From an uncultured Collinsella sp. (lineage in GTDB: Bacteria; Actinomycetota; Coriobacteriia; Coriobacteriales; Coriobacteriaceae), in NCBI GenBank assembly GCA_900552385.1, contig URZI01000004.1:62001-126000 (forward strand): a stretch of DNA of 64,000 nucleotides, read 5' to 3'. Each line of letters opens with the position of its first letter. The stretch's first letter is position 1. The notes under the pieces are model-generated. The model made no database searches and was not told the origin of the DNA. It saw only the letters and a program-made list of their open reading frames with translations. Shown here one piece after another: positions 49,590 through 59,046 of the stretch. The position numbers and the translations under genes were made by a program.

Positions 49590-50678
49590 CTAGACTAGGC
49601 GGACCAGATCGTGAGGGTAGGCGTTGAGAATCTCGACGCCCTTCTCGGTCACCAGGGCTAGGTCCTCGATGCGGACGCCGGTGCGGCCGGGGAGGTAGAT
49701 GCCCGGTTCGATGGAGAACGTCATGCCCGGCTCGACAACCTGCTCGTTGGCAAGCGAGACGTCGCCCGGCTCGTGGTCCTGCAGACCAATCGAGTGGCCC
49801 AGGCGATGTGTAAAGTACTTGCCGTAGCCAGCGTCCTCAATCACGTCGCGCGCTGCACGGTCCAGGTCGCACATGCGCGCGCCTGGTGCGATGAGCGCCT
49901 CGGCGGCCTCGTTGGCGCGGCGCACGATGTCGTAGATGCGCGCCGTCTCCTCGTCCGGCTCGCCCCAAAAGAACGTGCGCGTCATGTCCGAGCAGTAGTT
50001 ACGATGGCGTCCGCCAATATCGAACAGCACCACGTCGCCGCGCTTGAGTACCGTGTCGTCGGGCTCGTGGTGCGGGTCGCCGGCGTTGGCGCCAAAGCTC
50101 ACGATGGGCGGAAAGCTAAAGCCCTCGCAGCCGTGCTTGCGATACAGGCCGAGCATCTGGTCGGCAATTTCGCGCTCCGTCACGCCCTCGTGGACGAGCT
50201 TGATAACATCGGCCATCACGGCGTCGTTGGCGGCCGAGGACACGCGCATGAGTTCCTGCTCGGCGGTATCCTTGTGGGTGCGTGCGGCGGTGACGGCAAA
50301 GTCACCCAGGAAAAACTCGCTGGCGGCATGGCGCTCCAGAAGGGGCATCAAAAAGCCGGAGCGCATGACGGTGTCGATGCCGAGCGGCTTGGTCGGGTCG
50401 ATCTCGCGCGCGATGGCGTCGGCCACTACGTCAGTATCGGTGTGATAGGCCACGCGGGCATTGTCGTACTCGGGTCGCTGATGCAGCGCGTTGACCAAGA
50501 TCACAGGTTCGCTATCGCGTGCGAGCAGCACGCCGCAAAAACGCTCGAACATATCGGCATAAAAGCCGGTCAGGTAATAGATCGACCATGGGTCGTTTAC
50601 GAGCAGCTGTGCGCCGGGGTGCTGAGCCTCGAGCGCATCGAGCACGCGCGCCACACGCTGGTCATCGACATGTGCCAT
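49590..50678 (-). CDS. M24-family Xaa-Pro aminopeptidase/dipeptidase
   Basis: This is a 362-residue pita-bread metallopeptidase. Metal ligands are visible in order: Asp in 'VVLFDIGGRH', Asp in 'CSDMTRTFF', His in 'THRLGHSIG', Glu in 'TFSIEPGIYL' and Glu in 'GVRIEDLALV'. The N-terminal 120 residues form the creatinase-like domain. It cleaves peptides with proline in second position (PepP/PepQ type, not separable by eye) in the cytoplasm. GAAAGGATG precedes the start. It is a single gene on the minus strand, flanked by palindromic elements on both sides. Confidence 0.9.
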   Translation of the reverse strand: MAHVDDQRVARVLDALEAQHPGAQLLVNDPWSIYYLTGFYADMFERFCGVLLARDSEPVILVNALHQRPEYDNARVAYHTDTDVVADAIAREIDPTKPLGIDTVMRSGFLMPLLERHAASEFFLGDFAVTAARTHKDTAEQELMRVSSAANDAVMADVIKLVHEGVTEREIADQMLGLYRKHGCEGFSFPPIVSFGANAGDPHHEPDDTVLKRGDVVLFDIGGRHRNYCSDMTRTFFWGEPDEETARIYDIVRRANEAAEALIAPGARMCDLDRAARDVIEDAGYGKYFTHRLGHSIGLQDHEPGDVSLANEQVVEPGMTFSIEPGIYLPGRTGVRIEDLALVTEKGVEILNAYPHDLVRLV

Positions 50679-50733
50679 GAATCATCCTTTCGCTAGGGTG
50701 CCACCATGGTATCCCCAATGCCAGGGTAGTCAA

Positions 50734-50894
50734 TTTGCGACGGGGCTATTTTAGCTGTGTCCAACATGCGGAATGATTTTTCTGGGACGGGGATGAAATA
50801 ATCATTCGGCACCCATGATTATTTCATCCCCGTCCCAGAAAAATCATTTGAGCGAACGTTCGGGCAAAAGTAGCTAAAAGAGGCCCGTCCCAAA
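50734..50894. repeat. Nested inverted repeats upstream of the M24 peptidase gene
   Basis: The inner pair is a perfect 34-bp inverted repeat (50772-50805 with 50815-50848) around a 9-base loop; its arms contain TCTGGGACGGGGATGAAATA. It is enclosed by an outer imperfect pair (50734-50756 with 50872-50894; GACGGGGCTATTTTAGCT against AGCTAAAAGAGGCCCGTC). The same outer motif recurs near 49334 and 51195. No coding potential is seen. Confidence 0.88.
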
Positions 50895-50906
50895 TGGGCT
50901 GGTTTC

Positions 50907-51058
50907 AAAAGTATGGCGGATTACGGGGCTGGACCTGTATTACTTGACCATGGGGAAAATCGCTAAATTAAAACCGCAGGTAGACGGCTTATCAAAAATC
51001 GAAAATTGCCGGTATGGATGGGGGTCTCCGAATTAGCCCCGTAATCCGGCATAGTTTT
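50907..51058. repeat. Core-conserved palindromic element, copy 2
   Basis: Terminal arms (50907-50930 and 51035-51058) match at 22 of 24 positions, including CGGATTACGGGGCT / AGCCCCGTAATCCG. The interior carries GGGAAAATCGCTAAATTAAA and then AACCGCAGGTAGACGG, homologous to the interior of the element at 49392-49532, whose arms are entirely different in sequence. Confidence 0.8.
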
Positions 51059-51106
51059 GAATTGGTACTAAAGTAGGCACAAGCTAAATACCGATTCCAA
51101 GGATGG

Positions 51107-51171
51107 TCGCGGTGGAATAGTTCCTGGATGCCGGGGTTTGGCGGAAATCAGGAACTATTTCACCGCAATTG
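51107..51171. repeat. GCGGTGAAATA palindrome, copy 6 (GTTCCT class, degenerate)
   Basis: CGCGGTGGAATAGTTCCTG pairs with CAGGAACTATTTCACCGC, with one mismatch. The right flank is GAGGAGGGG, as in copy 2. The outer AAGTTG/CAACTT bases are partly lost. It lies between the core-conserved element and the 3' end of the DUF1667 gene. Confidence 0.85.
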
Positions 51172-51216
51172 AGGAGGGGCGGGGTGGATGGCGGGGTAGC
51201 TAAAAGAGCCCCGTCC

Positions 51217-51627
51217 CTAATTAGCTACTTTGACTCGGTCGATGTCCATGCTGGCGATGAGGTTGATGTTGGTGTCGAGGAGGTCTTCCAGCATGATGTC
51301 GCCCATGCGGATGGGGGCGTTGACGACTAGGCCTCGGATGAGGTTCATGGCTTGGGCGTGGAGTGCCAGAGGGATGGCCTTGGCGGTGCGCACAGGCAGC
51401 AGCGTCTCGTCGCCGCCGGAGACGGCCACGGTCGTCGTGAGTACGCGCATGGGGCAGGTGAGCTCCTGATGTGCGAATTTATCGCCGCGCGGGCAGCTGT
51501 TTCCGGCCACGGAGCGAACCTCTACCACGGCGTCGTCTGCGTCACGCTCCACCTCTACGGTCAGGAGACACTCGGATGGGCAGGTGGTGCAGTTGAACTG
51601 CAGCGTTTCGATCGCGTTTATGCTCAT
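51217..51627 (-). CDS. DUF1667 domain protein (third gene of a glycerol-3-phosphate-type oxidoreductase operon)
   Basis: This 136-residue protein has Cys in 'NCTTCPSECLLT' (residues 14-23), 'NSCPRGDKFA' and 'LTCPMRVLTT', an Fe-S- or zinc-like arrangement typical of DUF1667. The family nearly always follows a GlpA-like dehydrogenase and a small FAD oxidoreductase, as here. It may be the Fe-S partner of that complex, replacing GlpC. It starts 4 bases after the stop of the FAD oxidoreductase. Its biochemical role is unproven. Confidence 0.85.
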   Translation of the reverse strand: MSINAIETLQFNCTTCPSECLLTVEVERDADDAVVEVRSVAGNSCPRGDKFAHQELTCPMRVLTTTVAVSGGDETLLPVRTAKAIPLALHAQAMNLIRGLVVNAPIRMGDIMLEDLLDTNINLIASMDIDRVKVAN

Positions 51628-51631
51628 GGCC

Positions 51632-53008
51632 TTACGCCTCCTCTACGGGATCGACGGACAGGACAATCTCGCTGACACCCAGGTCGAGCGCTTGTTTGAT
51701 GACCTTTGCCGGCATTGGAAAGCTTTCCATGACGCTTGGCTTAAATGCACGGACCTTGCCTACGAATAATTCCTCGCCGCCAGCGAGAATACGCACGCGG
51801 GCGGCGTCGACCGGTCGGCGCACGCGGAAGTTGAGTTTGGTGAGTGCCGCAGCCGTAATGCGTCCCGGCAGCGCGTAGCCCGCAATACCGGCAGGGGAGA
51901 CCGTGAGCTGGCAACCCACGCGCTGGGCGCCCGCCTCGGCATCCGCGCCACCGCCCAGCGCGTATACCGCCGCAGCCGCACCGGCGCGCTCGGATTCGGT
52001 CGTCACATTGTCTGCCAGGTCGTGCACGTGCAGCACGTTGCCGCAGGCAAATATGCCCGGCACGCCCGTCTGCAGGCTCTGGTCCACCACGGCGCCGCGC
52101 GTGCGTGGGTCAAGCTCAACGCCCGCGGCAACCGAAAGCTCGTTCTCGGGAATCAAGCCCACCGAGAGCAGCAGTGTGTCACACGGAACAATGCGCTCGG
52201 TTCCCGGAATGGGCGCCAGGTGCTCGTCGACCTGGCTCACTTCGACGGCTTCAACGCGGTCGTGCCCGATTACGCGCGTGACCGTGGTGGACAGGTGCAG
52301 CGGAATGCCAAAGTCGTCCAGGCAGTTCTTTACATTGCGGCGCAGTCCGTTGGCGTACGGCATGAGCTCGTACACGCCCTCGACGGAAATCCCCTCGAGC
52401 GCGCAGCGACGTGCCATGATCAGCCCGATATCGCCCGAACCCAAAATGACGGCGCGCGAGCCGGGTTTGAGGTTCTCGATATTGATGTATCGCTGCGCAA
52501 GGCCGGCCGTAAACACGCCGGCGGGTCGGCTGCCAGGGATCTTGATCTCGCTGCGGGTGCGCTCACGGCAGCCCATGGCAAGCACGATGGCGCGTGCGGT
52601 GAGTTGCAACATGCCATCGGGGCTCATGAGCGTGACGGTGTGGAGTGTGGATTCGCCCTTGCCCGGCGCGCCCTCGCCCGAATTAATCCCAATCACCATG
52701 CTGTCCAAGAACAGTGCAATGTCGGTCGCGCGCACCTGGTCGATAAAGCGCTGCGCGTACTCGGGACCGGTGAGCTCCTGCTTAAAGTGCGACAGGCCAA
52801 AGCCGGGGTGGATGCATTGGCGGAGGATGCCGCCCAGGTGCTGCTCGCGCTCCACGATGGCCACGTGCGCGCCTGCCTTTTGCGCGGCAAGCGCGGCCGC
52901 CATGCCGGCGGGGCCGCCTCCGATGACGACCACGTCGAAGGCCTGCGTTGCTACCGACGCTGCGGCTCCGGCCTCCGCGAGTTCGTCGCACATATCAAAC
53001 GTCGCCAT
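51632..53008 (-). CDS. NAD(P)/FAD-dependent pyridine nucleotide-disulfide-type oxidoreductase
   Basis: This 458-residue protein has the FAD motif 'VVIGGGPAGMAAALAAQKAG' around residues 27-46, a redox-type 'LGGILRQCIHPGFG' segment, a NAD motif 'AVILGSGDIGLIMAR' near 185 and a closing FAD-binding 'GIFACGNVLHVHD'. It ends one base before the start region of the GlpA-like gene's stop (2-base gap). In similar operons it acts with the GlpA-like protein and DUF1667 to move electrons from glycerol-3-phosphate or a related alpha-hydroxy acid. The electron acceptor cannot be told. Confidence 0.85.
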   Translation of the reverse strand: MATFDMCDELAEAGAAASVATQAFDVVVIGGGPAGMAAALAAQKAGAHVAIVEREQHLGGILRQCIHPGFGLSHFKQELTGPEYAQRFIDQVRATDIALFLDSMVIGINSGEGAPGKGESTLHTVTLMSPDGMLQLTARAIVLAMGCRERTRSEIKIPGSRPAGVFTAGLAQRYINIENLKPGSRAVILGSGDIGLIMARRCALEGISVEGVYELMPYANGLRRNVKNCLDDFGIPLHLSTTVTRVIGHDRVEAVEVSQVDEHLAPIPGTERIVPCDTLLLSVGLIPENELSVAAGVELDPRTRGAVVDQSLQTGVPGIFACGNVLHVHDLADNVTTESERAGAAAAVYALGGGADAEAGAQRVGCQLTVSPAGIAGYALPGRITAAALTKLNFRVRRPVDAARVRILAGGEELFVGKVRAFKPSVMESFPMPAKVIKQALDLGVSEIVLSVDPVEEA

Positions 53009-53009
53009 C

Positions 53010-54464
53010 CTAGCGCACCCCCTTCAAAGGTCCCTCGACCAGCCAGGAGCCGGCGTCCTCCAGTAATACCTCGCTAGGGTCGCAGCCCAGCTCGCGCGCC
53101 AGGATCGCCACCACACGGCTCTGGCAAAAACCGCTCTGGCACCGACCCATGCCGGCTCGGCAGCGGCGCTTGACGCCCTCGACCGAAACCGCGCCCGGGC
53201 GGCGCCGGATCGCGGCCACGATCTCGGCCTCGGGCACCGTCTCGCAGCGGCAAACGATCTGTCCCCACGTGGGGTCGGACGCGATCAGCTCCTCCTTGTG
53301 CGCGAGCGGTGCGCGGTCAAAGTCGTCCGGTGCGCGGCGAATCGGGTTCCAGTCCGCCCGCTCGTGCAGTTCCACGCCCGCCTCACGTATCACAAGCTCC
53401 ATGCGCTCGGCAATGGCCGGCGCGCTCGCCACACCCGGCGACTGAATGCCCGCCGCCTGGAAAAGCCCCGGCACCACGGCCGACTGTCCAATAAAGAAGT
53501 CGTTCGTCCCCTGAATGACCGGGCGTCCGCCGGCAAACGCGCGCACCACGCGGCGCGTGTCCAGATCGGGCACCAGCTTGCGCGCGCCCGCTAACAGCGC
53601 GTTGACATCGCTCGCATAGGTCTGCGTGTCGCCCGGCTCGCGCACAGCGGCGGTTGCGGTGATCACGGTGTTGCCGTGCACGGTGCCCGTCACGATAACG
53701 CCCTTCGATACCGGCGTCGGCACGGGGTAGAGCGGCATGAGCGTGCGCGGCTCCTTGTCCAACACCACGATGTTGCCCTGACGCCAGACCATCTGGAACT
53801 CCTCGGCGCCCGCCATATGCGAGATGTCGGCGGCGCCGTTGCCCGCGGCGTTGATCAGGTAGCGGCAGCGCACGTTGCCAGCGGGGGTCGCCAGCGTAAA
53901 GCGCGCGTCCTCGCCCGAGCCCGCGACTTCAATCGCTTCCACCGGAGCGGACCGCATAAACGTCACCCCGTTGGCCACGGCGTTCTCCAGCGCGGCGATG
54001 GCAACCTCAAACGGGTCGACAAACCCAGTCGAGGGGCACCACAACGCGCATGTTGCATAGGCACTGGCGCGCGGCTCTAATTCGTGGATGCGGTCGGGTC
54101 CAACGATCGACAGCTCGGGCACACCGTTGACATGGCCGTTGCTGCGCAGCTGTTCCAGATGCGCACGGTCCTCGTCGTTAAAGCCCAGCACCATCGAACC
54201 GGTGCGACGGAACAAAAAGCCCAGCTCCTGCGCCCATGTACCGTACAACTCGCAGCCACGGGCGTTAACCTGCGCCTTTACGGTTCCCGGCGTCGGATCG
54301 TAGCCGGCGTGCACCAGGCCGCCGTTGGCCTTCGACGCGCCCTGCGCAATATCGTTAGCCGCCTCGACCACGCAAATTGACAGGTCAAACCGCGCGAGCT
54401 GCCGTGCGATGGCGCATCCGGTGATGCCCGCGCCGACAATCGCGATATCAAACGTTTCTGCCAC
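53010..54464 (-). CDS. GlpA-like FAD-dependent glycerol-3-phosphate dehydrogenase-family protein with BFD-type [2Fe-2S] domain
   Basis: This is a 484-residue protein. N-terminal FAD motif 'IAIVGAGITGCAIARQL' (residues 7-23) opens a DAO-fold domain of about 370 residues. The C-terminus has a BFD-like [2Fe-2S] domain: 'VCRCETVPEAE' and 'RCRAGMGRCQSGFC'. This is the architecture of GlpA and related L-2-hydroxyacid/G3P oxidases in anaerobes. Start is GTG at 54464 with GGGAGG four bases upstream. A perfect palindrome (54482-54496) sits directly upstream. No glpK or glpF is adjacent, so G3P as substrate is likely but not certain. Confidence 0.82.
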   Translation of the reverse strand: MAETFDIAIVGAGITGCAIARQLARFDLSICVVEAANDIAQGASKANGGLVHAGYDPTPGTVKAQVNARGCELYGTWAQELGFLFRRTGSMVLGFNDEDRAHLEQLRSNGHVNGVPELSIVGPDRIHELEPRASAYATCALWCPSTGFVDPFEVAIAALENAVANGVTFMRSAPVEAIEVAGSGEDARFTLATPAGNVRCRYLINAAGNGAADISHMAGAEEFQMVWRQGNIVVLDKEPRTLMPLYPVPTPVSKGVIVTGTVHGNTVITATAAVREPGDTQTYASDVNALLAGARKLVPDLDTRRVVRAFAGGRPVIQGTNDFFIGQSAVVPGLFQAAGIQSPGVASAPAIAERMELVIREAGVELHERADWNPIRRAPDDFDRAPLAHKEELIASDPTWGQIVCRCETVPEAEIVAAIRRRPGAVSVEGVKRRCRAGMGRCQSGFCQSRVVAILARELGCDPSEVLLEDAGSWLVEGPLKGVR

Positions 54465-54481
54465 GGTGCCTCCCAGACAAG

Positions 54482-54496
54482 TTGACAGGCTGTCAA
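54482..54496 (-). promoter_or_regulatory. Palindromic operator candidate of the GlpA-like operon
   Basis: TTGACAG-G-CTGTCAA is a perfect 15-base palindrome, 18 bases before the start codon and just upstream of the ribosome site. Position and symmetry suit a repressor site. Confidence 0.45.
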
Positions 54497-54634
54497 TAAG
54501 ACTATCCTACGGTCTGCGCGTCCCCAGTGCGGCGGCAATGCGGCGAACAGCCCCGCAACACCCGCCAACGGCAGGCGAGGGGAGACCCCGGCAACGTTGA
54601 CAACCTCGTCTACCGACAACTACGGCAACCGTTT

Positions 54635-54774
54635 GTCTCGATCTGTAACAGTTTGCTGATGATTTGGGTTCTAGATGTTACAGATCGAGACGTTAGTCTG
54701 GCGCCCCCTCCGTTTGTCTCGACCTGTAACATCTAGGACCGGATTTCGCTCCCACCTGTTTCAGATTGAGATGT
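54635..54774. repeat. Compound array of four related inverted and direct repeat units
   Basis: Unit A GTCTCGATCTGTAACA (54635-54650) is the exact complement of part of unit B (54676-54691). Unit C (54716-54738, GTCTCGACCTGTAACATCTAG) repeats A and is complementary to all of B (54669-54691) at 21 of 23 positions. Unit D near 54755-54774 (TTTCAGATTGAGATG) is a decayed complement. The units can form alternative hairpins A-B, B-C and C-D. The rest of the 54465-54871 gap has no gene. Confidence 0.8.
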
Positions 54775-54871
54775 TTGTGTCCGCGCCAGCCCCGCCCCTA
54801 GCCGTGGTCCCATATAAACAAACCCCGTGGTAAACTTGCACGGACTGTTAATATTCCGAAAGGTACCCGTA

Positions 54872-55303
54872 ATGTCCAAGTACATCTCCGAGCTCATGTC
54901 GCCGCAGCTTATGGGCGTCGTCTATGCCTTCGTTGGCTTTATCATCGCCCTGTATGTGCTGTCGGTCGTCTATGTGTTCATCGACGCTCGCCGCCGCGGC
55001 GCCAGCGCATACGTGGCATGGGGCATCATCGCCCTCATCCCGTTTGTGGGCCTCATCGCCTACCTGGTCCTGCGTCCGCACTCCTACGCGTCCGACCGCG
55101 AGGAGCAGGAGCTGGACATGGCTCTGCGCGAGCGCCAGCTTGCCCAGTACGGCACCTGCCCGCAGTGCGGCGCGCCCATCGAGAAAGACTTTGTGGTCTG
55201 CCCGGTGTGCGACACCCAGGTTCGCAATGTCTGCCCCAGCTGCCATCGCCCGCTCGATGCGCACTGGAAGGTCTGCCCCTACTGCCGAACTCGCATCCAG
55301 TAA
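54872..55303 (+). CDS. Membrane-anchored double zinc-ribbon protein
   Basis: This is a 143-residue protein. Two hydrophobic helices (about residues 10-32 and 43-62, 'VVYAFVGFIIALYVLSVVYV' and a second segment) resemble a PLDc_N-type membrane anchor. The C-terminal half has two zinc ribbons with CPxCGxP/CPxC knuckles ('CPQCGAP', 'CPVCDTQ', 'CPSCHRP', 'CPYCRTR'). ATG 54872 follows GAAAGGTACCCG. No partner genes are adjacent, and the function is unknown. Similar small proteins are often near membrane-stress or protein-quality genes. A GC-rich hairpin (55400-55430) lies downstream. Confidence 0.75.
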   Translation: MSKYISELMSPQLMGVVYAFVGFIIALYVLSVVYVFIDARRRGASAYVAWGIIALIPFVGLIAYLVLRPHSYASDREEQELDMALRERQLAQYGTCPQCGAPIEKDFVVCPVCDTQVRNVCPSCHRPLDAHWKVCPYCRTRIQ

Positions 55304-55399
55304 CGCATCCATCGCCGGGCCGGCCGCAAGCCACGGGCACGCCGCAAGCCATGCGCGCCCCGCAGCCCCGGTCCACACGATGAAGCATGCGTAGAAAAT

Positions 55400-55430
55400 C
55401 GCCCGCCGTGCCATTAAGGTGCGGCGGGCG
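55400..55430 (+). terminator. GC-rich hairpin before thrS
   Basis: CGCCCGCCG and CGGCGGGCG are perfect complements around a 13-base loop, but no T-run follows. It touches the thrS promoter on its left. Confidence 0.5.
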
Positions 55431-55431
55431 C

Positions 55432-55459
55432 TTGTATACCAAGGCAACCTGCCTATAAT
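55432..55459 (+). promoter_or_regulatory. thrS promoter and leader hairpin
   Basis: TTGTAT (55432-55437) and TATAAT (55454-55459) are 16 bases apart. The transcript would begin near 55466. GATGCAAGT (55460-55468) and ACTTGCATC (55494-55502) are exact complements that form a leader stem (or its DNA counterpart) just before the ribosome site GAGAGGAG. Confidence 0.65.
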
Positions 55460-55529
55460 GATGCAAGTCAAAAACGCCGAGCGCATCGCACGCACTTGCA
55501 TCAGGCATCCGAGAGGAGAAAACATACCC

Positions 55530-57293
<1,764 letters not shown>

Positions 57294-57315
57294 GGTAAGC
57301 TTCACAACAATTAAC

Positions 57316-57351
57316 AAAGGCGACCGTCCACAAAGGGCGGTCGCCTTTTTT
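57316..57351 (+). terminator. thrS terminator 1
   Basis: AAAGGCGACCG and CGGTCGCCTTT pair around TCCACAAAGGG, followed by a T-run, 22 bases after thrS. Confidence 0.9.
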
Positions 57352-57365
57352 CTTACCAAAATAAG

Positions 57366-57393
57366 AAAAGCCGCTGGTTGAGCGGCTTTTTTT
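57366..57393 (+). terminator. thrS terminator 2 (tandem)
   Basis: AAAAGCCGCT-GGTTG-AGCGGCTTTT with seven Ts follows the first terminator by 15 bases. Such tandem terminators isolate the polysaccharide locus from thrS transcription. Confidence 0.9.
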
Positions 57394-57406
57394 GTTGCAC
57401 AAAAAG

Positions 57407-57528
57407 GTACAGGTTTTTGTAGAGGGCTATGGAGATGTACCTACTATCAGTACATTTTGCGTAATCTGGGAAAACGCTGATTAATTGCTCGTATAATGTC
57501 GCATGTCGAAAGATACAAAAACCTGTAC
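57407..57528 (+). promoter_or_regulatory. Candidate invertible promoter (inverted repeats flanking a -10) of the polysaccharide locus
   Basis: GTACAGGTTTTTGTA (57407-57421) and TACAAAAACCTGTAC (57514-57528) are perfect 15-bp inverted repeats, 92 bases apart, with further A/T-rich similarity outside. Between them lies TATAAT (57492-57497) pointing to the NusG-like gene, with no clear -35. A small ATGTAC/GTACAT pair (57435-57455) is also inside. Inverted repeats around a promoter at the head of a capsule locus are the layout of phase-variable promoters. A two-site operator is the simpler alternative. No invertase is in the window. Confidence 0.5.
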
Positions 57529-57621
57529 TTTTGCGACTACGCCTAGCTGCGAGCGAGAAGCTTGTTCTAAACGCCCCTGCATTTGCGTGCATCGCAAAGC
57601 CAAAAGAGGGGGGGCGAGAAC

Positions 57622-58212
57622 ATGGAACAGACGGCACGGCGCCAAGAGCAGCTGCCAGGTGCTTTTAGCGGCGCCACCACCAACAGCCAGCACGGCCGCG
57701 TCCGCTGGTATCTGGTTCACACCCCCAATGGAAAAGAGCGCGAGACCTGCGAAAAGGTCCGCTGCATTATCCCGCACGAGCTGATGCAGGACGCTTTTGT
57801 GATGCAAAAGGAGTTCTGGTTTAAGCGGGACGGCGCCTGGTCGCTCCAAACCAAGCCCATGTACAAGGAATATTTCTTCGTCGCCACGCACGATGCCGCT
57901 GCGCTCGATAGGGCCCTGGCCCAGTTGAGCTTTGGCTGTCGCATCGCCGGCAGTAGGGAGCGGGCGTACATGCCCATGCCGGACGATGCGCAGGATTGGT
58001 ACCGCAGCGTGCTCGACGACGACGGCGTGGTGCGCAACAGCGTCGCCCGCATAGAAGACGGCGTGTTGCACATAGAGCAGGGGCCCTTGGTGGGGCAAGA
58101 GGCCCGCGTAAAGAAAGTCGACCGTCATAAACGCTGGTGCCTGGTAGACGTGGGCGAGGGTGACTCCACATTTAGGGAGCTGCTACCGCTTGACGTTCCT
58201 AGCAAAACGTAA
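57622..58212 (+). CDS. NusG-family specialised transcription antiterminator (RfaH/LoaP-like)
   Basis: This is a 196-residue protein. The NGN-type domain runs from 'RVRWYLVHTPNGKERETCEKV' (quoted part: WYLVHTPNGKE, near residue 35) to about 120. A KOW-like segment near the end is 'GPLVGQEARVKKVDRHKRWC'. It is the first gene of a surface glycan locus, where paralogues of NusG let RNA polymerase read through internal stops in long operons. ATG 57622 follows AGAGGGGGGGCGAG. Length exceeds RfaH (162) by an N-terminal Gln/Gly-rich stretch. LoaP is the closest functional model, but no dsRNA target was identified. Confidence 0.8.
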   Translation: MEQTARRQEQLPGAFSGATTNSQHGRVRWYLVHTPNGKERETCEKVRCIIPHELMQDAFVMQKEFWFKRDGAWSLQTKPMYKEYFFVATHDAAALDRALAQLSFGCRIAGSRERAYMPMPDDAQDWYRSVLDDDGVVRNSVARIEDGVLHIEQGPLVGQEARVKKVDRHKRWCLVDVGEGDSTFRELLPLDVPSKT

Positions 58213-58290
58213 GGGAGACGTTGCATCAGCTGTTCGTTTGCATTTTTGAATTTACCGATTGGGGGATCCCTGGGGAACGGGGATGTATTT

Positions 58291-59046
58291 TTGACTGTGG
58301 CTGCTAAAGAAGTAACAAAGAGCTGTGCGCCTGCGGGGGCGGCACTGATTGCCCAGGCCATGGACCGGCGCGAGGGCGCCGGCCGTTACAAGGCCATGCA
58401 ATCCATCATGGACTGGGACCGCTCGCGCTTGGCATATAGGGCAGTGAAGCGCGCATTCGACATCGTGTTCAGCGGTGCCGTGCTCGTCGTCATCGCTGTG
58501 CCCAGCCTGGTGCTGGCCGCGGCCATCCGACTGGAGAGCGAGGGCAGCCCCTTCTATAGTCAGATCCGCGTTGGCCGCACCCGTCCCGACGGTAGTTTGA
58601 CTACCTTCCGCATGTGGAAGTTCCGCTCCATGTACAAGGACGCCGACGAGCGCCTCGCCGAGCTCAGGGAGCAGAACGAGATCGCCGGCGCCATGTTCAA
58701 GATGAAGAATGACCCGCGTGTCACCAAGATTGGAAAGTTCATCCGCAAGCACTCCATCGACGAGTTCCCGCAGTTCCTGAACGTGTTCATGGGTCAGATG
58801 TCCGTCGTCGGCCCGCGCCCGCCGCTGCCCAACGAGGTCGCGGAGTATACCGAGTACGACCTGCAGCGCTTGGCTGTGAAGCCGGGCATTACCGGCTGGT
58901 GGCAGGTGACTGACCGCAACGATACCGACTTCGACGGCATGGTCCGCCGTGATTTGGAGTACATCGCCAAGCGCGGCCCCATCACGGACTTGAAGATTGT
59001 TCTCCTCACGGTCGTTGAAGTCTTTACCGGTGGAGGTGCTTGCTAA
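58291..59046 (+). CDS. Undecaprenyl-phosphate sugar-1-phosphate transferase (initiating transferase, WcaJ/RfbP C-terminal type)
   Basis: The protein has about 251 residues from TTG 58291, chosen for the GGGGA eight bases upstream; ATG 58360 is an alternative that keeps the whole domain. One membrane helix ('IVFSGAVLVVIAVPSLVLAA') leads into the bacterial sugar transferase domain with 'RMWKFRSMYKDAD', 'DEFPQFLNVFMGQMSVVGPRP' (quoted as two known blocks, FRSM and SVVGPRP) and 'KPGITGWWQV'. It loads the first sugar phosphate on the lipid carrier at the inner membrane face. It lacks the large multi-helix N-terminal region of WcaJ. It abuts the glycosyltransferase gene. Confidence 0.88.
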   Translation: MTVAAKEVTKSCAPAGAALIAQAMDRREGAGRYKAMQSIMDWDRSRLAYRAVKRAFDIVFSGAVLVVIAVPSLVLAAAIRLESEGSPFYSQIRVGRTRPDGSLTTFRMWKFRSMYKDADERLAELREQNEIAGAMFKMKNDPRVTKIGKFIRKHSIDEFPQFLNVFMGQMSVVGPRPPLPNEVAEYTEYDLQRLAVKPGITGWWQVTDRNDTDFDGMVRRDLEYIAKRGPITDLKIVLLTVVEVFTGGGAC

